From assembly GCA_031270395.1 (NCBI GenBank), contig JAISXU010000045.1:1-56913 (forward strand): a DNA stretch of 56,913 nt, given 5' to 3'. A model generated the notes under the pieces. That model had not been told where the DNA came from, did not search any database, and was given only the letters and a program-made list of their open reading frames with translations. The stretch is from Oscillospiraceae bacterium (GTDB lineage Bacteria > Bacillota > Clostridia > Oscillospirales > Oscillospiraceae). This document shows positions 17,288 to 25,150 of the stretch, in pieces. Position numbers and translations under genes: made by a program. Position 1 is the first letter of the stretch, and every line of letters starts with the position of its first letter.

Positions 17288-18415
17288 ATGATAAATACCC
17301 TGATTGCGTTCGGCACGAGGCCGGAGGCTATTAAGATGGCGCCGCTCGTGCTGGAGCTGAAAGCGCGCCCGGAATTTTGCTGTACCGTCTGCGTGACGGC
17401 GCAGCACCGCCAGATGCTCGATCAGGCGCTCGACGCGTTCGGAATAACGCCGGATATCGATCTGGACGTCATGCGCCCCCGGCAGTCGCTCACCGACGTA
17501 ACCGCCGCCGCGCTGCGCGGTATGGAAGACGTCATAGCCGAGCGGCGCCCCGATATAGTCCTCGTACACGGAGACACAGCCACGACGTTCGCCTGCGCGC
17601 TCGCCGCATACTACCGCCGGACGGACGTCGGCCATGTGGAGGCGGGTCTGCGCACATTGAATAAATACTCGCCCTTTCCCGAGGAGATGTACCGCCAGAT
17701 GACGGATCGCTTGGCGGACATGCTTTTCGCGCCCACCGAGCTCAGCCGGCTCAATCTGCTCCGCGAGGGCCGCGAGTCCGGCGATATTTTCGTCACCGGT
17801 AATACGGCCGTCGACGCGCTGCGCTTTACCGTGAGAGAGGATTACAGCCATCCCGCCCTCGACGGACACGCCGGCCACAGGCTCCTGCTGCTCACCGCGC
17901 ACCGCCGTGAAAACCTCGGCGACCCGATGTACCGCATATTCGGCGCGATAAAGAGGATCGTAAACGAGTTCCGCGACGTCCGGGTGATATACCCCGTCCA
18001 TCTCAACCCGTCCGTGCGCGAGATAGCGGACGGCGTCTTCGGCTCGGACTCGGACAGGATTTCGCTGATAGAGCCGCTGGACGTATGCGATTTCCACAAT
18101 TTTATCAGCAGGGCGTATATGATCCTTACCGACAGCGGAGGCATACAGGAGGAGGCGCCGTCTCTCGGCAAGCCCGTGCTCGTCGTGCGCGACACGACGG
18201 AACGCCCGGAGGGCGTCGAGGCCGGCACATTGAAGTTAGTCGGCACTGATGAGGACGCGATCTACAGAGAGACAAAGCTGCTGCTCGAGGATCGGGCGGC
18301 ATACGAAAAAATGAGCCACGCGAGCAATCCCTACGGCGACGGCTTTGCCAGCAAAAGGATCGCGGATTCGATAATCGCCAGATATGGTTCGGGCGTCAAA
18401 AGCGGTTTAGTATAA
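17288..18415 (+). CDS. wecB: UDP-N-acetylglucosamine 2-epimerase (non-hydrolysing)
   Basis: A 375-residue GT-B-fold enzyme that interconverts UDP-GlcNAc and UDP-ManNAc, feeding teichoic acid linkage units or other surface polymers. Family motifs are FGTRPEAIKMAPLV at the N-terminus, VTAQHRQMLDQ, VLVHGDTATTF, GHVEAGLRT, PFPEEMYRQMTDRLAD, LLTAHRRENLG and LTDSGGIQEEAPSLGKPVLV. ATG at 17288; GAAGGAA lies upstream. It is followed closely by nfo (19-nt gap). The gene may be called mnaA. Confidence 0.95.
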   Translation: MINTLIAFGTRPEAIKMAPLVLELKARPEFCCTVCVTAQHRQMLDQALDAFGITPDIDLDVMRPRQSLTDVTAAALRGMEDVIAERRPDIVLVHGDTATTFACALAAYYRRTDVGHVEAGLRTLNKYSPFPEEMYRQMTDRLADMLFAPTELSRLNLLREGRESGDIFVTGNTAVDALRFTVREDYSHPALDGHAGHRLLLLTAHRRENLGDPMYRIFGAIKRIVNEFRDVRVIYPVHLNPSVREIADGVFGSDSDRISLIEPLDVCDFHNFISRAYMILTDSGGIQEEAPSLGKPVLVVRDTTERPEGVEAGTLKLVGTDEDAIYRETKLLLEDRAAYEKMSHASNPYGDGFASKRIADSIIARYGSGVKSGLV

Positions 18416-18434
18416 ATAAAAAGGGGGAGCGCGC

Positions 18435-19283
18435 ATGTTCAGGATCGGCTGCCATCTGTCCTCGTCGGGCGGCTATCTCGCGATGGGGCGCACCGCGGAG
18501 AAGCTCGGCGCGAACGTCTTTCAGTTTTTCACGCGGAATCCGCGCGGCGGCGCCGCCAGAGCCATAGACGAAAATGACATAGCGTCATTTCTGAGCTTCG
18601 CGTCGGAGCGGGGGATAGACCGTCTGCTCGCGCACGCGCCGTACACGCTCAACGCCTGCGCCGAAAAGGCGCATCTCCGGGAATTCGCGCGGGAGACGAT
18701 GGCGGACGATATCCGCCGGATGGAATATCTACCGGGAAATATGTATAATTTTCATCCCGGGAGTCATGTCGGCCAGGGCGCCGAGCTCGGCGTCTCGCTC
18801 ATAGCGGATACGCTCAACAGCGTCCTCTCCCCCGATCAGACGACCGTAGTCCTGCTGGAGACTATGGCCGGCAAGGGCAGCGAGCTCGGGGGAAAGTTCG
18901 AGGAGCTGCGCGCCATAATCGACGCCGTGGAACTCGACGGCAAGCTCGGCGTGTGTCTCGACACCTGCCACGTGTACGACGCCGGCTACGATATACGCGG
19001 GGATCTCGACGGCGTATTGGAGGAATTCGACGCGGTCGTCGGTCCGGAGCGTCTGCGCGCCATCCACCTCAACGACAGCAAAAATCCGTTCGGAAGCCAC
19101 AAGGACCGCCACGAGAAAATAGGCGCCGGCTCGCTCGGACTCGAGACGTTCGAGCGCATAATCAACCATCCGCGGCTGCGCGATCTGCCGTTCTATCTCG
19201 AAACGCCCAACGAGCCCGACGGCTACGCCGAAGAGATCGCGCTCCTGCGCTCGCTCCGGAGCAGCGCCCTGTTGAATAATTAA
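18435..19283 (+). CDS. nfo: Deoxyribonuclease IV (AP endonuclease)
   Basis: A 282-residue TIM-barrel, Zn-dependent apurinic/apyrimidinic endonuclease of base-excision repair. Metal-ligand motifs are visible: GCHLSSSGG at the N-terminus, [70 protein letters not shown] and the C-terminal FYLETPNE. Length is normal. AAGGGGGAG precedes the ATG. In spore formers Nfo is often spore-packed and repairs DNA at germination; sporulation control is not visible here. It converges with acpP across a 64-nt gap. Confidence 0.95.
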   Translation: MFRIGCHLSSSGGYLAMGRTAEKLGANVFQFFTRNPRGGAARAIDENDIASFLSFASERGIDRLLAHAPYTLNACAEKAHLREFARETMADDIRRMEYLPGNMYNFHPGSHVGQGAELGVSLIADTLNSVLSPDQTTVVLLETMAGKGSELGGKFEELRAIIDAVELDGKLGVCLDTCHVYDAGYDIRGDLDGVLEEFDAVVGPERLRAIHLNDSKNPFGSHKDRHEKIGAGSLGLETFERIINHPRLRDLPFYLETPNEPDGYAEEIALLRSLRSSALLNN

Positions 19284-19347
19284 ACGTCGGATTTTGTCCG
19301 CACACCCCGCTGCCGCTGTAATTCTCCTTACCTTTTTGGGGCGCCCT

Positions 19348-19590
19348 CTATAATTTAACCGTCAGGGCTTCTATGTATTCTGCCAACTCGCCTACCTTCC
19401 GGCAGGCATAGACGGTCTCGTCCACGGCGCTCACGCCGAACTCGTCCTCCATAGAGGTGATCAGCTCGATCAGGTCCAGCGAGTCCGCGCCGATGTCGTC
19501 GAGCAGATCCGTAGAGAGCGTAATCCGATCCCTGTCTATCACAAATTGCTCGGAAATCGCGTCTCTGAGCTTCTCAAAAACCGTTGTCAA
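19348..19590 (-). CDS. acpP: Acyl carrier protein
   Basis: An 80-residue acyl carrier protein. Ser37 in GADSLDLIELI is the 4'-phosphopantetheine attachment site; the sequence is acidic with the usual four-helix pattern. The start is a TTG at 19588-19590 that overlaps the jag stop (TTGA), with GGTGAG upstream, so it is translationally coupled to jag. No fatty-acid synthesis genes are adjacent, so it could be the housekeeping protein displaced from the fab cluster or a second dedicated copy. Confidence 0.9.
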   Translation of the reverse strand: MTTVFEKLRDAISEQFVIDRDRITLSTDLLDDIGADSLDLIELITSMEDEFGVSAVDETVYACRKVGELAEYIEALTVKL

Positions 19591-20219
19591 TTGTTCTCAC
19601 CTCTGCCGTAATGGACTACGACGCGGCGGCGCGGTTCCTCCCCCACCGAGTGCGTTGTTACCTTATCATTGTCCTGGAGCGCCTCGTGAACGACGTGGCG
19701 CTCATACGCGTTCATCGGGTCGAGTCTGATGCTGCGCCGGAGCTTTATCACCTTGCCCGCGGTACTTCTGGCGAGTGCCGTGAGTTCCTCGTCGCGTTTG
19801 CGCCTGTAATCCTCGGCGTCGATATTTACCCGGACGTGCCGCCGCCCGCGGTTGACGACATAATTTGACACATGCGCTATCGCGTCGAGCACCTCGCCGT
19901 TTTTACCGACGAGAACACCCTGCTCCTCACACGTGATCTCGGCGTTTACGTCGGTGTCCGTCTCCGAGACCGACGCGCTCGCGTGTACGCCCATGTGCTC
20001 AAAAAGACCCGTGAGGAACGTGTCCAGTCTCTCCGAGCGCGTCTCCTCGCCGTCGTATACGAGCCGCACAGTCGCGGGCGTACTTCCGATGCCTAAAAAT
20101 CCCGCCTTCCCGCGCTCAATTATCTCTACTGAGACGTCGTCACGCGCCAGACCAAGCTCTCTCAGTCCCGTCTCGATGGCTTCTTCTTCCGTTTTACCGG
20201 CAGCTTCAATTGATTTCAT
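19587..20219 (-). CDS. jag: Jag/KhpB RNA-binding protein (SpoIIIJ-associated)
   Basis: A 210-residue protein with a Jag-N domain (MKSIEAAGKTEEEAIETGL; GKAGFLGIG), a KH domain including GVLVGKNGEVLDAIAHVSNY, and a C-terminal R3H domain with LRRSIRLDPMNAYERHVVH. KhpB-type proteins bind RNA and affect cell elongation and division. The ATG at 20219 matches the usual family start; ATG at 20231 is a possible alternative. It overlaps yidC by 14 nt and is followed by acpP in a stop/start overlap. Confidence 0.92.
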   Translation of the reverse strand: MKSIEAAGKTEEEAIETGLRELGLARDDVSVEIIERGKAGFLGIGSTPATVRLVYDGEETRSERLDTFLTGLFEHMGVHASASVSETDTDVNAEITCEEQGVLVGKNGEVLDAIAHVSNYVVNRGRRHVRVNIDAEDYRRKRDEELTALARSTAGKVIKLRRSIRLDPMNAYERHVVHEALQDNDKVTTHSVGEEPRRRVVVHYGRGENN

Positions 20220-21495
20220 CTGTACTCTCATCTCCCGTCTCATCCTGCTCCCGCTCGCCGGAGTCGTCCGCGCCTTCGCTGAATCTGTCCGGGTCATACG
20301 CGCGGCCGCGCGCGTATCTGCGCGGGCCGACTCTCGCCGGCTCGCCGTCCGGATCGTCCGGCGGCGGCTGATTCTTTTTCTCCCACTCCACCGCTTTCGT
20401 TATCTGTTCCTGTCTCTCCGTCGTCTGCTGCTTGCGTTTTGACGTGTTCGGATTTGCCATCGTGGCGTTCTCCGCTTTTTTGCGCTCGGTCTCCAACCGC
20501 TTCGCCTCCAGCTCCGCTTCCCTTGCGCGCCTGCGCTCATTCTTTTCGGCGTTCTCCGCCTCAATTATGCGCGAATACCGCTTGTGCAGCCAAACGTCCT
20601 GCGCGACGCCGAATACCGAGTTGGCTATCCAGTATACGCCGAGCGCGGCGGGAACGATAAAGCCGAAGTACACCGTCATAAGCGGCATGAGCATGGTCAT
20701 CATCTTCATGGAGCTCTGGCCCTCGGGCTGCGCCACGGTGTTGAGCTTTGTACTCACCTTCGAGGTTAGGAATGTCAGTACGCCGGTTACCAGCGGTATA
20801 AGGAACAGACCCAGACCCGGGGCCCATATTTTCGGATTGCTCCAGTCGGTCGTCCAGAGAAAATTCCATACCGGCTGCTCGCCCATGTCCATGCCCAAAA
20901 ACCGGAAGTCAATTTCGCGCAGCTTCTCGGTGACGCCGGCGATATTGTTAAAACTGTCGAGATGCTCCCCGATAAATTGGGTCTGCGCTATTTCAATGTA
21001 CCCGCCGGCCTTTTCACCCTCGACGAGACCGAGCCGCTTCATCAGCTCAGCCGTCTCCGAGCCGCTTGATATGAGGCCCTGCGCCACCTCTTTGATCCGT
21101 TCATACAGCGCGCCGCCCGCCGCAACCGCCTCCTGCGCAATACCCATCATAGAGGTCAGTGGGTTGCGTATAACCTGATAGAGCGCCAGCAGTATGGGAA
21201 ACGGTATGAGCGACCATATACACCCGGAGGCGGGGTTGACGCCCTCCTCCTTGTAGAGCTTGGCGACCTCCTCGTTATATTTTTGCTTGTTAGCGCCGTG
21301 CTTCTTCTCCAGCTCCTTCAGCTTGGGCTGAAGCACCGATTGCTGCATCATACCGCGCTTACTCTTCATCTGAAACGGCAGTAAAATCACCTTTACGGTG
21401 AAGGCGAACAGTATGACGGCGACGCCGTAATTTTCGAATATCGCGTATAACTGCAAAAGCAGCCAGCCGAACGGCTGTGCAATGGCTCTCAGCAT
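20206..21495 (-). CDS. yidC: Membrane protein insertase YidC/Oxa1
   Basis: A 429-residue insertase that integrates membrane proteins with or without SecYEG. Family features: GVAVILFAFTVKVILLPFQ transmembrane segment, the KSKRGMMQQSVLQPKLKELE region, NPASGCIWSLIPFPILLALY, and C-terminal helices (GVLTFLTSKVS; GFIVPAALGVYWIANSVFG). The cytoplasmic C-terminal ~130 residues are long, charged and low in complexity, with KSKN-like basic and acidic stretches; some Clostridia YidC proteins have such tails for ribosome contact. ATG at 21495. It belongs to the conserved rpmH-rnpA-yidD-yidC-jag unit. Confidence 0.95.
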   Translation of the reverse strand: MLRAIAQPFGWLLLQLYAIFENYGVAVILFAFTVKVILLPFQMKSKRGMMQQSVLQPKLKELEKKHGANKQKYNEEVAKLYKEEGVNPASGCIWSLIPFPILLALYQVIRNPLTSMMGIAQEAVAAGGALYERIKEVAQGLISSGSETAELMKRLGLVEGEKAGGYIEIAQTQFIGEHLDSFNNIAGVTEKLREIDFRFLGMDMGEQPVWNFLWTTDWSNPKIWAPGLGLFLIPLVTGVLTFLTSKVSTKLNTVAQPEGQSSMKMMTMLMPLMTVYFGFIVPAALGVYWIANSVFGVAQDVWLHKRYSRIIEAENAEKNERRRAREAELEAKRLETERKKAENATMANPNTSKRKQQTTERQEQITKAVEWEKKNQPPPDDPDGEPARVGPRRYARGRAYDPDRFSEGADDSGEREQDETGDESTDEIN

Positions 21496-21513
21496 ATAAT
21501 GTATACTGCCTTT

Positions 21514-21762
21514 CTAAACATCGTCGTAATCCTCCCCGTTCAGTCCGCGCCGGCGAGGGACGGGGTCATATCCCCCCTTGTGGAACGGATGACACTTCAA
21601 AATGCGCCGAAACGCCAGCCACGATCCGCGCGCGGCGCCGTGCGTCTCAATGGCCTCCAGCGCGTAAGCGGAGCACGTCGGCGTGAAGCGGCACCGGGGC
21701 GCGAACGCGCCCGATACGCGCCGCCTGTAGAAGACGATCAGCGCGACGAGTACCCGCTTCAC
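21514..21762 (-). CDS. yidD: Membrane protein insertion efficiency factor YidD
   Basis: An 82-residue protein with the three conserved cysteines of the family, in [15 protein letters not shown] and [15 protein letters not shown]. It assists YidC-dependent insertion at the inner membrane. It lies 18 nt upstream of yidC and 6 nt downstream of rnpA, the classical position. Confidence 0.95.
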   Translation of the reverse strand: MKRVLVALIVFYRRRVSGAFAPRCRFTPTCSAYALEAIETHGAARGSWLAFRRILKCHPFHKGGYDPVPRRRGLNGEDYDDV

Positions 21763-21768
21763 GGCGGA

Positions 21769-22161
21769 TCAGCGCGAGAGGACGGGCGTATTCCCGTTCC
21801 GGCGCGTATGCGCCGCGCCCACCGGCGCCTTTGTCATTCCGAGCCGTCCGCACAGTCTCACGAAATCGCGCGTCAAGTCGTCAAACGCGGCGTCAAAGCA
21901 CCCCTGCCGCGCGACTATAACGACGTCATACCCCGGTACGAGCGTATGCTCGCGCAACCTGTAGACTTCCTTCAGCCTCCTGCGCATACGGTTACGCCGT
22001 ACCGCGCCGCCGAGCTTGCCGCTGACCGTAATGCCCAACCGGTTTTCTTCACGGCCGTTTCTGCGGCAATAGATCACCATAAAGCGGGACGCGGCGCTCT
22101 TACCCCTATTGTAGAGGCGCCTGAATTCGTGATTTTTTTTCAGAGAGACGGAAAATCTCAA
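21769..22161 (-). CDS. rnpA: Ribonuclease P protein component
   Basis: A 130-residue basic protein that helps the RNase P RNA process tRNA precursors. The RNR-type motif is present as AVRRNRMRRRLKEVYR, preceded by the N-terminal LKKNHEFRRLYNRGKS. The last ~20 residues extend a little beyond the usual fold. It follows rpmH by 28 nt in the ancestral order. Confidence 0.95.
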   Translation of the reverse strand: MRFSVSLKKNHEFRRLYNRGKSAASRFMVIYCRRNGREENRLGITVSGKLGGAVRRNRMRRRLKEVYRLREHTLVPGYDVVIVARQGCFDAAFDDLTRDFVRLCGRLGMTKAPVGAAHTRRNGNTPVLSR

Positions 22162-22189
22162 AGCATAACACCTCCGCGCGGACGCACGC

Positions 22190-22324
22190 CTATGCGGACA
22201 GCTTCTCTCTGCCCTTTGCGCGGCGGCGCGCGAGCACCTTGCGACCGTTTCTTGTGGTCATTCTCTTGCGGAAGCCGTGCTCCTTTGAGCGCTGCCGCTT
22301 CTTAGGCTGATATGTCCTGAGCAT
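22190..22324 (-). CDS. rpmH: 50S ribosomal protein L34
   Basis: A 44-residue, very basic ribosomal protein. The sequence runs [20 protein letters not shown], continues [18 protein letters not shown] and ends with REKLSA, a full-length L34. A GGGGGG-type ribosome site precedes the ATG. It is the first gene of the rpmH-rnpA-yidD-yidC-jag-acpP unit. In most bacteria dnaA and oriC lie just upstream; here they do not. Confidence 0.97.
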   Translation of the reverse strand: MLRTYQPKKRQRSKEHGFRKRMTTRNGRKVLARRRAKGREKLSA

Positions 22325-22389
22325 ATCGTCCCCCCCTAAAATACTGAAATCTCCCGGCGGCGTCCGTCGCCGGGCGCAAACACCCGCAC

Positions 22390-22418
22390 ATTATACTAAA
22401 TACGGTCCCGCGTGTCAA
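22390..22418 (-). promoter_or_regulatory. Consensus sigma-A promoter of the rpmH operon
   Basis: On the minus strand TTGACA and TATAAT are both perfect and separated by exactly 17 nt. The -35 box overlaps the TGA stop of the upstream gene. The ~60-nt leader holds a CCCGGCG/CGCCGGG hairpin before the rpmH ribosome site. Confidence 0.9.
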
Positions 22419-23269
22419 TAAGCGATGAGCGGTGTTACGAGAGTCCCTATACCCTCTATGGCGACCTCCACGGTATCGCCCGGCCGCAGCCATACGCGCC
22501 GCCCCTTTGGTTTGCCCAGAATAACTCCGGCGGGAGTGCCGGTGAATATCAAGTCGCCCGGCTCGAGCGGGAAGCAGCGCGACGCGGCGCTGAGCGTCTC
22601 GGCGCACGTGAATATCATGTCCGACGTGACGCCGTTCTGCACGCTCTCGCCGTTGACGCGGCAGACTATCGCGTTATCCGCCGACGGGTCAAAGCAGTCC
22701 GCCGTCACAATAAACGGCCCCGCGGGTGCAAAGCCGGGAAATGATTTCCCGGACAGCCACTGACTGGACAAAAACTGACTGTCGCGCGCCGACAGGTCGT
22801 TCCCGCACGTGTAGCCGAATATGTGCGCCGCGGCGTCCTCCGGCGGGACGTTGTACGCGCGCGCGCCGACGACGACGACAAGCTCGGCCTCGTAGTCGTA
22901 GCACCGCCGCCACCCGGGCAGGGCCACCGGCGCGCCGGACGGACTGAGCGCGTCGCCGAACTTGCTGAAAAGCACGGGGTATTCCGGCGCCTGACCGCCC
23001 GTCTCCTCCGCGTGGCTCTTATAATTGAGTCCCGCGCAAACTATCTTGCCGGGGCTTGTCACATTGCCGAACTCGACGCGGTCAAGGGCGTATACGGCGC
23101 CGTCATACGCTCCGGCGGCCGCCTCCATGCGCTCTAGCAGCGCCGCGCCGCCCGCGGCGGCCTCCCCCATATCGGACGGAAACCCGAGAGCGGTCATGTC
23201 GGCGACTCCGCCGCGGACTGCCGCACCGACACGCGGCCGTCCGTTATCAATAAAGCTGCATAATTTCAC
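22415..23269 (-). CDS. Fumarylacetoacetate hydrolase family protein
   Basis: A 284-residue metal-dependent enzyme. Family motifs: ICAGLNYKSHAEETG, the EXE metal-binding site in YEAELVVVVG, YTCGNDLSARD, and the C-terminal LEPGDLIFTGTPAGV. Members hydrolyse C-C bonds of acylpyruvates, or act as hydratases, decarboxylases or tautomerases of small keto acids. The start is a GTG at 23269 overlapping the TGA of the upstream aldolase (GTGA). Coupling to a class II aldolase and mtnA suggests work on a carbonyl product of that pathway, which is inference only. Confidence 0.85.
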   Translation of the reverse strand: MKLCSFIDNGRPRVGAAVRGGVADMTALGFPSDMGEAAAGGAALLERMEAAAGAYDGAVYALDRVEFGNVTSPGKIVCAGLNYKSHAEETGGQAPEYPVLFSKFGDALSPSGAPVALPGWRRCYDYEAELVVVVGARAYNVPPEDAAAHIFGYTCGNDLSARDSQFLSSQWLSGKSFPGFAPAGPFIVTADCFDPSADNAIVCRVNGESVQNGVTSDMIFTCAETLSAASRCFPLEPGDLIFTGTPAGVILGKPKGRRVWLRPGDTVEVAIEGIGTLVTPLIAY

Positions 23270-23982
23270 CGCCGCGCGTCCTCCTCCGGTCTCCCCGCCG
23301 GACGGCCGCCGCCCGTCACGCCCCACGCGGGGCGCAATAGCAACAGGCCGTCTATCTGGCTCTCGCTCATCGGGCGCTCGACGCCCATCAGCCGCGAGTA
23401 CATGGCGACGGTCGCGTTATACTCTATACTCTCGAGCCTGTAGAGCGCGCCCATCACGTCCCCGCCCCACGAAACCGCGCCGTGGTGTTCCAGCAGCGCG
23501 CCGTTGTAATCGGGACAAAAGCGCGCGGCGCCGTCGGCCAGCTCGTCGGAACCGGGCGGCGCGTATTCGGCGAGAGGTATGACGCCCAGCAGCACCACGG
23601 CCTCCTGCAGCAACGCGCGGTCGAGCGGGATGCCCGCCGCCGCGAACGACGTCGCCACGGGCGGATGCGCGTGGCAGACCGCCAGAACGCCGCGGCTGCG
23701 CCCGTAAATGCGCAGGTGCAGCTTGACCTCCGACGACGGCTTTCGTCCGCCGCCGCCCTCCAGCACATTCCCGTATATATCCATTTTTATGAGCATATCG
23801 CCGGTCATAAAGCCCTTCGATACGCCGCTCGGCGTCGTCCAGAGCTCCGTATCCGATACGCGCGCCGATATGTTGCCGTCGTTGCCCGCGACGAGTCCGC
23901 GGGCGTACAGGCGTCTGCCGGCTTCAACGATGTCGCGCTTCGCGTCCTCGTCGGCCGGATAATTCAGCGTTTCCACAAGCAT
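23266..23982 (-). CDS. Class II aldolase/adducin family protein
   Basis: A 238-residue zinc-dependent aldolase or dehydratase of the FucA/AraD/MtnB superfamily. The probable metal site is CHAHPP (H104, H106) plus H167 in LLEHHGAVSWG, with Glu85 in KPSSEVKLHLR as the probable catalytic acid/base. The N-terminal GLVAGNDGNISAR and TTPSGVSKG form the phosphate-binding region. Directly downstream of mtnA, it could be a methylthioribulose-1-P dehydratase (MtnB) or a ribulose-1-P-type aldolase that splits the sugar to DHAP and an aldehyde, as in the DHAP shunt. Residues alone do not decide. Confidence 0.85.
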   Translation of the reverse strand: MLVETLNYPADEDAKRDIVEAGRRLYARGLVAGNDGNISARVSDTELWTTPSGVSKGFMTGDMLIKMDIYGNVLEGGGGRKPSSEVKLHLRIYGRSRGVLAVCHAHPPVATSFAAAGIPLDRALLQEAVVLLGVIPLAEYAPPGSDELADGAARFCPDYNGALLEHHGAVSWGGDVMGALYRLESIEYNATVAMYSRLMGVERPMSESQIDGLLLLRPAWGVTGGGRPAGRPEEDARR

Positions 23983-24027
23983 GCCCTCCCGGCTAAGCGG
24001 CGTCGTCCGAGCGACGCCGCGCGCCCT

Positions 24028-25092
24028 TCAAACGAGTAATCCCAGCTCCGCAAAGCTCTCCGCGTAGGGCGCGCGGCAGATGCCCCTCTCGGTGATTATA
24101 GCGGTGATAAGGGCGTTGTCTGTCACGTCAAACGCCGGATTGTAGCATTTGACCTCCGGGAGCGCGGACGGCTTGATAAAGAATTTTTCCTTTATCTCGT
24201 CCGGCGCGCGCTGCTCGATCTCAATATCGCCGCCGGTGGCGCAATTCGGGTCGATCGTGGAGGACGGACAGAATACGTAAAACGGTATCCCGTAGTGTTT
24301 TGCCAGAATCGCGACTCCGCTCGTGCCTATCTTGTTCGCCGCGTCGCCGTTTGCCGCCACTCTGTCGCAGCCGACGAAGCAGGCGTTGATCTTACCCTCG
24401 CGCATGACGATGCTCGCCATGTTGTCGCAGATAAGCGTCGTATCCACCCCGGCCTTATACAGTTCAAAGGTGGTCAGGCGCGCCCCCTGAAGCAGCGGTC
24501 GCGTCTCGTCGCAGTAGGCGCGCAGCTCTATCCCGCGCTCTTTGGCGAGCAGTATAGCGCCGAGCCCCGTCCCGTAGCGCGACGTGGCGAGCGGGCCGGC
24601 GTTGCAGTGCGTGAGTATGCCGTCGCCCGGACGCACGAGCGTCAGCCCGTACTCCGAGATCGCACGGCACATCGCGACGTCCTCGTCGTATATCGCGTCA
24701 GCCTCCCGCCTCATTGCCTCTATTATGCGCGGCACACTCTCCGAGCTCATGGAGCGCGCGAGCGCTTCCATGCGGTCGAGCATCTTGCGGAGATTGACCG
24801 CCGTCGGGCGCGACGAGTCGAGATACGCCTTATTTTTCAGGAGCTCATCGTAGAATTCGTCGTAGCGCGTCGCCGCGCTCCCCGCCGCCAGCACATAGAG
24901 CGCGTACGCCGCAAAGATGCCGATCGCCGGCGCGCCCCTGACCCGCAGCTCCGCGATCGCCTCATACAGCTCGCCGGCGCCGCGCAGCGTGAGGTAACGC
25001 GTCTCGTTGGGCAGCAGACTCTGGTCTATGATAACCACCGCGTCGCCCGCGTCGTTCAATCTCACGTTTATGATCTCGCAGCCCGTGTTCAC
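24028..25092 (-). CDS. mtnA: S-methyl-5-thioribose-1-phosphate isomerase
   Basis: A 354-residue aldose-ketose isomerase of the eIF2B-related family, converting methylthioribose-1-P to methylthioribulose-1-P in the salvage of methylthioadenosine (and, in some organisms, 5'-deoxyadenosine). The catalytic Cys163 in [11 protein letters not shown] and Asp243 in [10 protein letters not shown] are both present, together with [20 protein letters not shown]. The start is a GTG at 25092. It precedes a class II aldolase (45-nt gap). No mtnK or mtnP is seen in the window. Confidence 0.93.
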   Translation of the reverse strand: MNTGCEIINVRLNDAGDAVVIIDQSLLPNETRYLTLRGAGELYEAIAELRVRGAPAIGIFAAYALYVLAAGSAATRYDEFYDELLKNKAYLDSSRPTAVNLRKMLDRMEALARSMSSESVPRIIEAMRREADAIYDEDVAMCRAISEYGLTLVRPGDGILTHCNAGPLATSRYGTGLGAILLAKERGIELRAYCDETRPLLQGARLTTFELYKAGVDTTLICDNMASIVMREGKINACFVGCDRVAANGDAANKIGTSGVAILAKHYGIPFYVFCPSSTIDPNCATGGDIEIEQRAPDEIKEKFFIKPSALPEVKCYNPAFDVTDNALITAIITERGICRAPYAESFAELGLLV

Positions 25093-25150
25093 AGCCGTTC
25101 ACCGCCCGCCCCGCAGCCTCTTTCCGCGCGGGCCGCCGAAGCCCTGCGTC

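Noticed and set aside
22325-22415. Possible replication origin upstream of rpmH
   Set aside because: No TTATCCACA-type DnaA boxes, no AT-rich unwinding region and no dnaA; the segment is a promoter and short leader.
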